Shown: one piece after another, positions 6,940-14,310 of the stretch
How positions within the stretch are numbered: position 1 is the first letter of the stretch
Layout: every line of letters begins with the position of its first letter
Assembly (NCBI GenBank): GCA_027310755.1
Contig: DAIDAE010000005.1
Span: forward strand, 1 to 41,506
Source: Candidatus Micrarchaeaceae archaeon
GTDB lineage: Archaea; Micrarchaeota; Micrarchaeia; Micrarchaeales; Micrarchaeaceae
Length of the DNA: 41,506 nucleotides
Direction of reading: 5' to 3'
Position numbers and translations under genes: made by a program
The notes under the pieces: model-generated
Told to the model about the DNA's origin: nothing
Database searches by the model: none
The model's input: the letters and a program-made list of their open reading frames with translations, nothing else

Positions 6940-9327
6940 TCAGCCCGCACCCATGTCCCCGGGGGTGTCCGTATCCAGAAGCAGGACGTTGCCCGACGCT
7001 ATGTACATTTTCAGCTCCTCAGCGGCGACGCTGGTCGAAGTGTAGAGCTCCTTCTTGAAGTCCTCAAGCCTGTCAGAATCCAGGAAGGCTATGTACGTCT
7101 TTATCGGCGGCCTTATGGGTATGTTTTTCATGAACTGGCTGGTCTTCGAGTATATTATTATGAATACCTTCTCCCCGCCCAGCACCGTGGTGATGTCTGC
7201 TTCCGTGCTCGCATCAAGATCGGAAAACTGCTGCCCGTGGCTTGTCAGGTAGTTCCTGAGTTTCCTGAAAATGACAAGGTACTCTATATCGTGCTTGCTC
7301 TGTTGCTCCCAGGCTTTGGGCGCGAAGAATCCGTCTGCCGAGACCGCGTATCCCCTGGTAACCATACTGTCGAGTATTGCATCGGTATTGTTGTACGTCA
7401 GGACAACGGGCAGATTCTGCCATTTTACATTGTTTGCGATGCCGAACTTGAATTCTGAATCGGTAAGTGGCATGTAATGCCAATGATAATATGCGCTCTG
7501 CTTGTCGAACACGCTGAGCAGCTCGTTGAACTTGAGCTTTATGTTTGTCTTTGCCGGTTCTGGCATGTTCGGCACGTCGATGTAAAAATCGTCCCTCTGC
7601 GGCGCCTTGACCAGCGTTATCTCCAATATGACGATTATCACGGCTATTATGAAGAATATGTACTGCTTATTTATTGCAAATGAGGGAGGAGTGTAGTTTA
7701 TATTGTAATTGAACTGCTGGTTGAACGCCTGAAGATTGAATGTCAGATTTCCGGTCAGTGCGGTCACGCCGGGAGGCAGTTGGTAAAGGAACTGGCCGTT
7801 GTTTATCTGGACTGTTGTTTGGTACTGGCCGTTAACCTTGACCACGGCCGTTTCGTTGTTCAATGGGACCGTGCCAACATAGGCGGAGAAAACGTAATAC
7901 CCCTGCGAGACGTTTGCGCCGGTCAATGCGAAGGATACTGGAGGCGACGCAAAAAGCGCAGATGCGTAGTGCTGATTATTGAAGCCGTTGAGTTGCGCTA
8001 TGTAGGGCCCCGCCGGCAGCGCGAGCGTGAATGTGTCGAAGAAGGTGTAATTCTGGGAGAGGGTTTTTGAGAAGAACGGCTGGAGCGATTCTACGAGAGT
8101 GTGGTTTATGCTGAAGATGTCAAGGTGCGGTTCGACGGTTTCCGTTTTGTTGAGGTACACTTCAAACGTGCCAAATACCGGGGATCCAGGTATTGCGGCC
8201 CCTGGAATGCTTATTGTGCCGGACGTTGTGAAGCTTGGCTTGTAATAGAAAATGTAATACTTATCCGGCGAGGCGCTCGTGGAGCTCTGGAAGCCTTCCA
8301 ATACCACACGGGCATAGCTGTTGTTCAGCTCGCCCAGCATGCTGGAAAGCCCGGAGCCTGATCCATATCCCAATGGTGTCTGGTTAAGCAAAATACCGAC
8401 GGCCTCGCCGTTGGGGGTCGCTCCAAAGGCGTCAACAGTGCCGGATGCGATATGTGACATCCAGAATTCCTGGAGCACTGCAAGCGATACATCGGCCGCT
8501 GCGCCCTGTGGGCTCTTCCACGATTCCAGGAAATTGGAAAACGCTATTATCGTCCCGTTGCCAACCGCAACATACGAGAGCGGACCTAGCCGTTTCCCGG
8601 AGCTAAACGCAAACGTACTCTGGTTGAAAATATACGAGCTGGAGGAGGTTGGCCCCGTGGTGGTGTTCAGGTATGCCGGCATATTTATATCCGGAATCAG
8701 GACATCCTGGGGCGCTATCAGCTTCTGGAAAGCCTGCCCGATGTATATCACGCTCGTGCCCTCGGACAGGAGATTGTTCAATGTATTGTTTTCCAGCATG
8801 TAGCTTGGCAGATAGCCGTTTGGGACTATCAATATGGAATCGGGGGCCACGCCACCGGACGCTATCCTGCTGGGCGAGATAATCATGATCCTATTTGTGC
8901 TGTTGAGCACGCTGTAATTTATAAGGTCCTGCCCAAGGGAGGCTATGAACTGGTTTACGTTGCCGCAATTAAAGCATTGATTTGAGGAATTCACTATGTA
9001 AACCCTTCTGGGCGGTGGGACCCTTAGGAACATCGCATTGGCCGTGATGAAGGAGATGTTTCTTGAATTGATGTCGAGAAGGGCATACGGGACGATCTGC
9101 GTGCTGTTGTAGAACAATATGTCCTGTGAGATCAGGGATGCTGACATGCTGGCCTTGCCGTTCACGACCACGCCGCTTGGCGCCCCGGAATGGAGAAGCG
9201 ACGAGATATAGGACGCGATCCCCGCCAGAATGATTATGGCGGCAAGCCCAATGATGAGGAGAAGTCGCCCGAAGGACAACTTCGGCGCCGTGGCCGCGGC
9301 GTTTTTGTTTGGAGCTGCGCTTGTCAT
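6940..9327 (-). CDS. Large two-pass membrane protein with glycosylated ectodomain
   Basis: I recognise no family. The 795-residue protein has a transmembrane helix at about 20-45, a large outside domain to about residue 552, a second helix near 553-575 ('YIFFIIAVIIVILEITLV') and a cytoplasmic domain of about 220 residues. The ectodomain carries roughly 18 N-x-S/T sequons. Its first part has an alternating beta/helix pattern ('DSILIVPNGYLPSYML', 'GTSVIYIGQAF') reminiscent of a GATase-like or GldG-like Rossmann domain, and later parts look like beta sandwiches. It is last in a minus-strand operon after the 49-aa and coiled-coil genes and next to the conjugation-type machine, so a surface receptor or signalling subunit of that machine is plausible. 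The ribosome site GGTGG precedes the ATG. Confidence 0.8.
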   Translation of the reverse strand: MTSAAPNKNAAATAPKLSFGRLLLIIGLAAIIILAGIASYISSLLHSGAPSGVVVNGKASMSASLISQDILFYNSTQIVPYALLDINSRNISFITANAMFLRVPPPRRVYIVNSSNQCFNCGNVNQFIASLGQDLINYSVLNSTNRIMIISPSRIASGGVAPDSILIVPNGYLPSYMLENNTLNNLLSEGTSVIYIGQAFQKLIAPQDVLIPDINMPAYLNTTTGPTSSSSYIFNQSTFAFSSGKRLGPLSYVAVGNGTIIAFSNFLESWKSPQGAAADVSLAVLQEFWMSHIASGTVDAFGATPNGEAVGILLNQTPLGYGSGSGLSSMLGELNNSYARVVLEGFQSSTSASPDKYYIFYYKPSFTTSGTISIPGAAIPGSPVFGTFEVYLNKTETVEPHLDIFSINHTLVESLQPFFSKTLSQNYTFFDTFTLALPAGPYIAQLNGFNNQHYASALFASPPVSFALTGANVSQGYYVFSAYVGTVPLNNETAVVKVNGQYQTTVQINNGQFLYQLPPGVTALTGNLTFNLQAFNQQFNYNINYTPPSFAINKQYIFFIIAVIIVILEITLVKAPQRDDFYIDVPNMPEPAKTNIKLKFNELLSVFDKQSAYYHWHYMPLTDSEFKFGIANNVKWQNLPVVLTYNNTDAILDSMVTRGYAVSADGFFAPKAWEQQSKHDIEYLVIFRKLRNYLTSHGQQFSDLDASTEADITTVLGGEKVFIIIYSKTSQFMKNIPIRPPIKTYIAFLDSDRLEDFKKELYTSTSVAAEELKMYIASGNVLLLDTDTPGDMGAG

Positions 9328-9339
9328 AGTTCAACCCAC

Positions 9340-9489
9340 CTAAAACTCTCCCTTGTCTCTCTTGTTTCCGGCGAATACCCTGATGAAAAGTTTTGTAATG
9401 ATGTTCACGTTCCCGCTGGATTTTTTGATTATCTTGTATATGTGGATGTCCTTTTTTGCCCTCTTGACCACCTTAAATCGGTATTCCAT
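9340..9489 (-). CDS. Small basic protein, 49 aa (not in ORF track)
   Basis: A 49-codon ORF lies tightly between two operon genes. Its ATG is 3 nt after the TAG of the coiled-coil gene, and its own TAG is 12 nt before the ATG of the 795-aa gene. The product begins MEYRFKVVKRAKKDIHIY and ends NKRDKGEF; it is strongly basic, with about 14 Lys/Arg, and has no obvious membrane helix. The GGTGG that serves the next gene follows its stop. No family is recognised. The exact fit between stop and start codons argues that it is real rather than a gap. A nucleic-acid-binding or adaptor role would suit its charge but is a guess. Confidence 0.6.
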   Translation of the reverse strand: MEYRFKVVKRAKKDIHIYKIIKKSSGNVNIITKLFIRVFAGNKRDKGEF

Positions 9490-9492
9490 GCT

Positions 9493-10236
9493 CTATCCCT
9501 TAAGCTCTATGTATCCCTCGCGCACCATGAGATCAAGGATCTGCTCGACCCTCGGGGGCGTAATCCTGTAGGTACTTGCAAATGCGGTCACGTCTATGGA
9601 TCCCGCGTGCGAGTCTATCCAGTCCTGGACCATGGACATCAGGGATGCGTCTGAATATATTTCGAGCTCCTTGAGCCTGCCCTTTATTTCCGAATTCTCA
9701 TTCTCAAGCATCGATGCCTGGACGGAAAGGTTCTTGTTGGAGTTGGCAAGCTCGATATTGAGCCTCCTCAGTTCCCTGTATTTTGTAAGCAGCGCCTGGT
9801 AGTTGTTGTAGAGCGACCCATATTCCGGGGTCAACGAGCCCAGAAAATCGTCTATCGATGAATCGAGGTGCTGGAGCAGCTGCGTGTTGTCGGCCTCGTA
9901 CAGGTCGGCTATCAACGAAAGGACTGACGTGAGGTTCTTAAGCACGTAAAGCCTCCTCAGTTTTGCTCCGGAGTCGAAACCTATTGAGAATTCGATCTTT
10001 ATCGCTTCCCTGTCGAACGTAAATATCATGAAAAGGTATGGCTTCTTCTGTATGTCCCTGCTTTCCACCTTCACCAGCGTCATATCGGACGGCGTGGTGC
10101 GTATCGAAAACATCTGCAGCGATGACAGCCTGTTCGTTATCGCATCAAAGCTGCCGAGCAATTTTCCCTTGAGCTGGAGGCTCTCTATCGCTGGCTCCAG
10201 GTTAGCCGCGCTTGCATCCTTTGCCTCTCCCGCCAA
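9493..10236 (-). CDS. Cytoplasmic coiled-coil protein with C-terminal winged helix
   Basis: The 247-residue protein has no signal or membrane segment. The N-terminal part (about 20-110) is a beta-rich domain. Residues about 140-195 form a coiled coil ('LTKYRELRRLNIELANSNKN' then 'ASMLENENSEIKGRLKELE'). The C-terminal 50 residues look like a winged helix ('STYRITPPRVEQILDLMVRE' then 'GYIELKG'). Translation probably starts at TTG, because GGTGAT lies 3 nt upstream and no better start is in frame. It opens the short operon that also contains the 49-aa and 795-aa genes, with a TATA box at 10274-10281. It could be a regulator or a cytoplasmic docking subunit of the neighbouring membrane machine. 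No family is recognised. Confidence 0.75.
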   Translation of the reverse strand: MAGEAKDASAANLEPAIESLQLKGKLLGSFDAITNRLSSLQMFSIRTTPSDMTLVKVESRDIQKKPYLFMIFTFDREAIKIEFSIGFDSGAKLRRLYVLKNLTSVLSLIADLYEADNTQLLQHLDSSIDDFLGSLTPEYGSLYNNYQALLTKYRELRRLNIELANSNKNLSVQASMLENENSEIKGRLKELEIYSDASLMSMVQDWIDSHAGSIDVTAFASTYRITPPRVEQILDLMVREGYIELKG

Positions 10237-10273
10237 AATATCACCGCGAATTCATTATAAATCAGAATAACCG

Positions 10274-10281
10274 TATAAATA
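10274..10281 (-). promoter_or_regulatory. TATA box of the coiled-coil/795-aa operon
   Basis: The minus-strand element ATTTATAC lies about 40 bp upstream of the TTG start, predicting a leader of about 15 nt that contains the GGTGAT ribosome-binding site. A second AT-rich stretch at 10253-10262 is too close to the start to serve. Confidence 0.5.
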
Positions 10282-10325
10282 CTTTTGTATTCGGAATTTT
10301 GATGCGAACGCATCTGTTTGTCGAC

Positions 10326-10703
10326 TCATTTCACTGCGCCTTTTCCCGGTGCGATGCTAAGCGCAGGCACATACGTAAGGAGCGAAAAAAGGTATATGAA
10401 AATGAGCACGGCTATCGCATAGAACACCGCGACAATGTTCTTGCCGGCCAATATCACCGTTATTGCAAAAATAAGCCCGAGGGCCAGATACACCTTCTGC
10501 CGGCCTTCGAATCTTTTGCGCGCTTTGGCATGCTTCTGATAGTCGTCCCTGCAGACAACAATCCTGTAGCCCCTCTCGTTCCTGGTCACGTTTCTCTTCA
10601 GCCATCTGAGCGCGTATATGACATAGTCCTCGCGTATCTCCAGACCCTCCTTCCGCTCCCCGCAGTACATGCACCTTGTTTCCCTCGATTTTGGCGGTGC
10701 CAT
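10326..10703 (-). CDS. Small zinc-finger membrane protein
   Basis: The 125-residue protein starts with a likely zinc-binding module: Cys12 and Cys15 ('CMYCGERKEG') and a third cysteine in 'VVCRDDYQKH' near residue 50, where an Asp or His may be the fourth ligand in place of the usual second CxxC. Two hydrophobic helices follow (about 70-88 'VYLALGLIFAITVILAG' and 90-112), giving a hairpin with both ends in the cytoplasm. It lies 9 nt after the 102-aa gene in the ATPase operon. Function is unknown; an assembly or adaptor factor for the machine is a reasonable inference. The start is ATG at 10703. Confidence 0.72.
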   Translation of the reverse strand: MAPPKSRETRCMYCGERKEGLEIREDYVIYALRWLKRNVTRNERGYRIVVCRDDYQKHAKARKRFEGRQKVYLALGLIFAITVILAGKNIVAVFYAIAVLIFIYLFSLLTYVPALSIAPGKGAVK

Positions 10704-10712
10704 GGCATCACA

Positions 10713-11021
10713 TCATTGGTATTCTATTGAGGCGTTGTAGAGCCTGCCTGTCTCGCGCATTATCTTTACCTCGTCCAGGCTGTTCAGCACGTTCCTTATC
10801 TTGAGGTCGTCCACGCCTATCCTCCTGAGGATGTTTCCGAGGTTGTTTCTCGAAAGGCCGGCCTTCGTGAGCATGTCGGAGAATTTCACGACATCGATGT
10901 GCCTGTGCGCCTTCTCCATGTCATTGAGCAGGTTTTCGACGTTTTTCTCCCTGACCTGGAAGGCTATCAACAGTTTCCTGAGCTCCTGTCTTGTTACGAT
11001 GAACGTTTCGGATTTTACCAT
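10713..11021 (-). CDS. Helical protein paralogous to the ATPase C-terminal tail
   Basis: The 102-residue, all-helical, soluble protein aligns without gaps to the last 70 residues of the ATPase encoded immediately upstream (residues 13-82 here against 431-500 there). I count 18 identities in 70, including the shared 'ELR', the 'IGxDD' near the end and a regular hydrophobic pattern. It therefore seems to be a free-standing copy of the ATPase's C-terminal domain. Such a pair could form mixed assemblies or compete for a partner on the ATPase hexamer. It starts 7 nt after the ATPase stop. Beyond this relationship no family is recognised. Confidence 0.72.
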   Translation of the reverse strand: MVKSETFIVTRQELRKLLIAFQVREKNVENLLNDMEKAHRHIDVVKFSDMLTKAGLSRNNLGNILRRIGVDDLKIRNVLNSLDEVKIMRETGRLYNASIEYQ

Positions 11022-11028
11022 ACCACCA

Positions 11029-12531
11029 TCACGTATTTGAGATTATCCTTGCTATTATCGCGTCGTCGAGGCCGATGTTCTTCAGGAATGAGGCGATAAC
11101 GGCGTTATCGACATTTGCGTTCCTGAGCTCCTGTATGAATTCCCTTGTCTTTATGCTTCTGGACTGCGAATCCATCTTTGAGAATATCGCCTCGATGCTA
11201 TCGGATGTCATGTTGAACTCTATGAACTTTGTCCTGAGCTCCTCCTTTTCGAACTGATATTCCTTCTGTATTATGTTCGCCGATATCTCGCTAGAGGCAA
11301 GTATGTCGGTCAGGTCCAGGATGTACACATACAGCGGCTCTTCGCCGTGTATTTTCTCTATTATGAACGTTGATGGAAACCTTGTTGCAGTGGTGAACAG
11401 CATCTCCACTGCGGCCTGCCCGACGCCGAAGTTGCTTATCTCATTCCTTATGAAGTTTGAGAAATTTATCGAGGTCTGGAGATAGTTCAGGAACTTCTCG
11501 AATTTCGTCCTGAGTATGAAAGTCGTGCCGACGTTAGAGAATATGTCCTGGTTTATGTCTGTGGGCTCCTGCGAGGCGACTATGAGCCCGAACTGGTATT
11601 TCCTCCCCTCCCTGATTATGGTTATGGCATCGCTTTTTGGATCGCTCGCCACTTTCCATGCCTCATCGAGGACCACGAGCAGCTTCAGGCCCTTGGTCTC
11701 GCTGAATCCCTCGGCCCTCATCTTCTCCTTCAGCGTCTGCAGTATGAAGAGCGCGGCCATCGCCCTGAAATTCTCATCAGGAAGGCCGGACAGGTCTATG
11801 TCCACAAGGCCGGAGGTTATCAGCTTGCCCAAATCGAGCGTGCTCTCCCTTGCAAAATAATCGTCGCCCTCCCTCGCAAACTGCCTCAGCCTGTATACCG
11901 CGTTCTCCAGCTCGGCCGGGTACTCATATGTCCCCTCCTGGAGCTTCTCCTCCAAAAGCGCTATCACATCCTTGAGCGTCGGCGCCTTCTTTCCTTCCGG
12001 CGGCTTGTCCGCTATTATATATCCCATGTTGACGTATGCCTGCTCTATCGCCTCCTGCGTGAGCCTTTTTTGTTCGGGGAAAGTCGAAATGTCTGATATG
12101 ATATCAAAGGAATTCATGATCTGCTTTACCCTGTCCAGCGGCCTTATTCCTGCAAGGTCCATTATGTTCATGTAGGAGCCTTTCCCGAAGGACACCACAA
12201 CGCCCCCGCTCTGGATCGTCCATTTCTTGTACTCCCCGGCGAAATCCACTATGACCGCGTTAGCGTTCCAGATATAGCTTGCCCTGAGGAGGAAGGATTT
12301 CACGAAGTAGCTTTTTCCGGAGCCAGTCACTCCAACAATCGCTATATGCGGGTTAGTGAGATTGGAGAACGTCCATGAGAAAGGTATGTTGAAAAGTTTT
12401 GTCGTTCCTATGTAGATCGCTTTCATGGGGTCGTTGATGAGTATGTCCGCCGGCGGCTCGGGAGGCCTGCTGAAGAAGGAGCGCCTGCCTATCTGGCTCC
12501 CCATTATGTATTGCAGTTTCAATAGCGACAT
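11029..12531 (-). CDS. VirB4/HerA-class conjugation-type ATPase (CedB-like)
   Basis: The 500-residue protein is a hexameric-type P-loop ATPase. Walker A is 'GVTGSGKS' (67-74), and Walker B is 'LLVVLDEAW' (284-292) followed by the VirB4-typical 'REGRKYQFGLIVASQEPTDI' (308-327) with the sensor Gln. An Arg-containing 'FILRTKFEKFL' comes next, and a helical tail (431-500) is duplicated in the downstream gene. It lacks the long N-terminal domain of bacterial VirB4; that domain may be encoded separately by the 277-aa genes upstream. In Sulfolobales the related CedB powers DNA import; in bacteria VirB4 powers pilus assembly and secretion. Either direction of transport is possible here. Assignment to the VirB4/HerA clade is firm; the exact role is inferred. 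Confidence 0.85.
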   Translation of the reverse strand: MSLLKLQYIMGSQIGRRSFFSRPPEPPADILINDPMKAIYIGTTKLFNIPFSWTFSNLTNPHIAIVGVTGSGKSYFVKSFLLRASYIWNANAVIVDFAGEYKKWTIQSGGVVVSFGKGSYMNIMDLAGIRPLDRVKQIMNSFDIISDISTFPEQKRLTQEAIEQAYVNMGYIIADKPPEGKKAPTLKDVIALLEEKLQEGTYEYPAELENAVYRLRQFAREGDDYFARESTLDLGKLITSGLVDIDLSGLPDENFRAMAALFILQTLKEKMRAEGFSETKGLKLLVVLDEAWKVASDPKSDAITIIREGRKYQFGLIVASQEPTDINQDIFSNVGTTFILRTKFEKFLNYLQTSINFSNFIRNEISNFGVGQAAVEMLFTTATRFPSTFIIEKIHGEEPLYVYILDLTDILASSEISANIIQKEYQFEKEELRTKFIEFNMTSDSIEAIFSKMDSQSRSIKTREFIQELRNANVDNAVIASFLKNIGLDDAIIARIISNT

Positions 12532-12550
12532 TTTACTACCATGATTTCAT

Positions 12551-12577
12551 TTTATATCTCGTTTCGATTAAATAAAC
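12551..12577 (-). promoter_or_regulatory. Possible promoter of the ATPase operon
   Basis: Two minus-strand AT-rich boxes precede the ATPase gene: GATATAAA (12551-12558) and GTTTATTTAATC (12566-12577). The farther one would give a leader of about 14 nt. Neither is decisive, and the gene could also be read through from the 277-aa genes. Confidence 0.3.
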
Positions 12578-13411
12578 CTACTGTTCGACATCAAAGTTTG
12601 AATGCATTTCATTAAAGTCTACTGGGAGCATGAAGCTGTACCTGAATAAAATATAAAGCTCCCTGCCGACTATGCGCGTGAGCTGCGTGTTCATCCCGCT
12701 AGCCGCCACCTGCAGCTGCTTTACCTGTGCGGCCAGCGCGTCCAGGGCGCTCTTCTCGCTGACGCCCACCGCCGTCGTCTCGAAATACATCAACGATGCC
12801 ATTGGCTTTTCCCCTCCTCCTATGTTGTCTATCTGCGCCTGGATGACATTGATTTTCCTCTGGATGCCCCCGATTATGACCTCGTTGGAGTTCTTCGCCT
12901 GCAAAGCCTTCGACATCTCAAACTCCTGGTATGAGCGCTTGCCCTCCAGCTCGTCCCTGACTATTTGCACATCCCTAGCCACCGAAAGCACATGAAACTT
13001 GAATGCGAATTTCACGCTCATGACCATCTTTTCCCAGGCATCTATGGCCTGGACCTGCTTCATCTCAAGCCCCTCCTCTGTCTGCTCCGCCTTGAAAACG
13101 AATGCGAATAGGTTGGAGGTTACAAAACCGGTTGCATAATACAGGCCATTGATGTTCTTTATGACGGCGTCCTGCCCCTTTGTTATCTTATAGTCCTTGA
13201 ATGGCTGGAAGGTTATGCCGAGCATCCCGGTGATGAGGGGAAAGACAAAAAAGTCAGCGAACGTCATCGCCACCAGGAAGGTCAAATTTAGGGCGGCAAG
13301 AAGCACGGCGAGCACGCTCCATATCCCGCCGCCGAATGCCCCGAGGTTTGCTATGATGAGCACTGGGACTATTGCGCAGAAGACAAGATACATTATAGCT
13401 TCTTCATCCAT
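12578..13411 (-). CDS. Membrane protein, VirB3/VirB4-N-like (second copy)
   Basis: The 277-residue protein has two N-terminal transmembrane helices (about 5-28 and 30-58), then a soluble domain. Part of it, 'FKDYKITKGQDAVIKNINGLYYATGFV', resembles the start of VirB4 N-terminal domains. A helical region follows (about 150-200, with 'GIQRKINVIQAQIDNIGG'). Its layout matches the neighbouring 277-aa protein: two helices, a short basic stretch, a strand-rich domain, then long helices. Both therefore look like diverged copies of one module. In several bacterial systems VirB3 (two helices) is fused to VirB4's N-terminal domain; here that unit appears separate from the ATPase. Its start overlaps the upstream gene's end by 8 nt. 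Confidence 0.72.
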   Translation of the reverse strand: MDEEAIMYLVFCAIVPVLIIANLGAFGGGIWSVLAVLLAALNLTFLVAMTFADFFVFPLITGMLGITFQPFKDYKITKGQDAVIKNINGLYYATGFVTSNLFAFVFKAEQTEEGLEMKQVQAIDAWEKMVMSVKFAFKFHVLSVARDVQIVRDELEGKRSYQEFEMSKALQAKNSNEVIIGGIQRKINVIQAQIDNIGGGEKPMASLMYFETTAVGVSEKSALDALAAQVKQLQVAASGMNTQLTRIVGRELYILFRYSFMLPVDFNEMHSNFDVEQ

Positions 13412-14237
13412 TCAGGTCGCCCTCGTTCATCTGCTGCGCCATCTGTTCGGTGGTGGTCGAATACGGTATGAGGTACTCGGGCTCCACGAACTTCAATATG
13501 TCCTGGCCGGTTATGACGCTCGGCTGCACGCCAAAGACCGCCGCTATCCCGGACATGACCTCGCGCGCCCTCTGCTGCGCAGTGGAAAGCGCCTCGTATT
13601 CCTGGTCGCCCCTCGCAGACACCATTGCATACGTGACCATCTCCAGCGATGTTGTTTTTCTCACATTATCGAGCATCGTCTGCCACATGGATGCCTTCCC
13701 ACGCGCCCTGTGTACTGCGCTTTCCGGAGCCCCTGTGCTTGTGAGCGATGATTCCTCCAGCTGTGCGGCACTTGCGTTGCTCCTTATCGTGTTTATGTAA
13801 TTGTCCTTGTTCATTATGTAGATCTGGCTGGTGTACCTGACGGGCAGCTCGCTGGCGCTCACCAGTTTTGTCAGCTGGGTGGAAAAATTCAGCTTCTCCT
13901 CATCGGTCATCTCGGTGCCGGATCTGTAGAGCGGTATCCTAACAAAAACGGTGGAGACGTATTCGCCGCCGTCCTTGGTCAATATGGCATCTCCGGCGGA
14001 GGAAATCCAAAACGCATCCTCGTTGCTTATCACTATGTCCCTTTTCCTCTGGCGGAACACGGGCGTAATCAGATAGGAGTACCCCCTCACGGAGAGCGCA
14101 AGGCATGAGAAGAAAATGCCGATGATGAGAAATATTATCTTGTATACCGGGAGCAGCGAGGATATGCCTACAGTTATCACCACGATGGCGACTCCGGTCG
14201 CAAAAAACCCAAGGAACATGAACAATCTGTTGTCCAT
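13404..14237 (-). CDS. Membrane protein, VirB3/VirB4-N-like (first copy)
   Basis: The 277-residue protein has two transmembrane helices (about 5-28 and 32-60), then 'FRQRKRDIVISNEDAFWISS', a beta-rich domain ('GEYVSTVFVRIPLY', 'LPVRYTSQIYIMN') and a helical region (about 155-225) before a flexible C-terminus. The order and the 'KLNFSTQLTKLVSASELPV' segment resemble the N-terminal part of VirB4/CagE-type proteins, which in VirB3-VirB4 fusions follows two membrane helices. I infer that this protein and its neighbour supply the membrane-anchoring half of the split ATPase. A TATA box at 14261-14269 predicts a leaderless transcript. The IS right end lies only 12 bp further upstream. Confidence 0.72.
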   Translation of the reverse strand: MDNRLFMFLGFFATGVAIVVITVGISSLLPVYKIIFLIIGIFFSCLALSVRGYSYLITPVFRQRKRDIVISNEDAFWISSAGDAILTKDGGEYVSTVFVRIPLYRSGTEMTDEEKLNFSTQLTKLVSASELPVRYTSQIYIMNKDNYINTIRSNASAAQLEESSLTSTGAPESAVHRARGKASMWQTMLDNVRKTTSLEMVTYAMVSARGDQEYEALSTAQQRAREVMSGIAAVFGVQPSVITGQDILKFVEPEYLIPYSTTTEQMAQQMNEGDLNG

Positions 14238-14260
14238 CTATTTCATCTCAACCGCATCCT

Positions 14261-14269
14261 TATATATTG
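14261..14269 (-). promoter_or_regulatory. TATA box of the 277-aa/ATPase genes
   Basis: The minus-strand element CAATATATA sits about 26 bp before the ATG at 14237, giving a leaderless transcript. It lies just outside the IS right end, so the downstream genes keep a promoter despite the insertion. Confidence 0.6.
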
Positions 14270-14289
14270 TTAGTAAACTGTGACATCCT

Positions 14290-14310
14290 CCCACCGCTAA
14301 AGCATGTGGG
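14290..14310 (-). repeat. IS right-end hairpin (probable omega-RNA 3' end)
   Basis: CCCAC and GTGGG pair around an 11-nt loop, immediately followed on the minus strand by AGGATGTCA. It overlaps the last codons of tnpB, as is usual for the 3' end of TnpB guide RNAs. The guide would then be the flanking bases CAGTTTACTAACAATATATA. Confidence 0.65.

Noticed and set aside
8321-8803. Plus-strand 160-aa ORF
   Set aside because: It is antisense to the 795-aa gene, lacks a promoter or motif, and looks like a codon-bias shadow.
10301-10314. Short palindrome GATGCG-AA-CGCATC as operator or terminator
   Set aside because: A 6-bp stem with a 2-nt gap is short, and no second copy or T tract supports a role.
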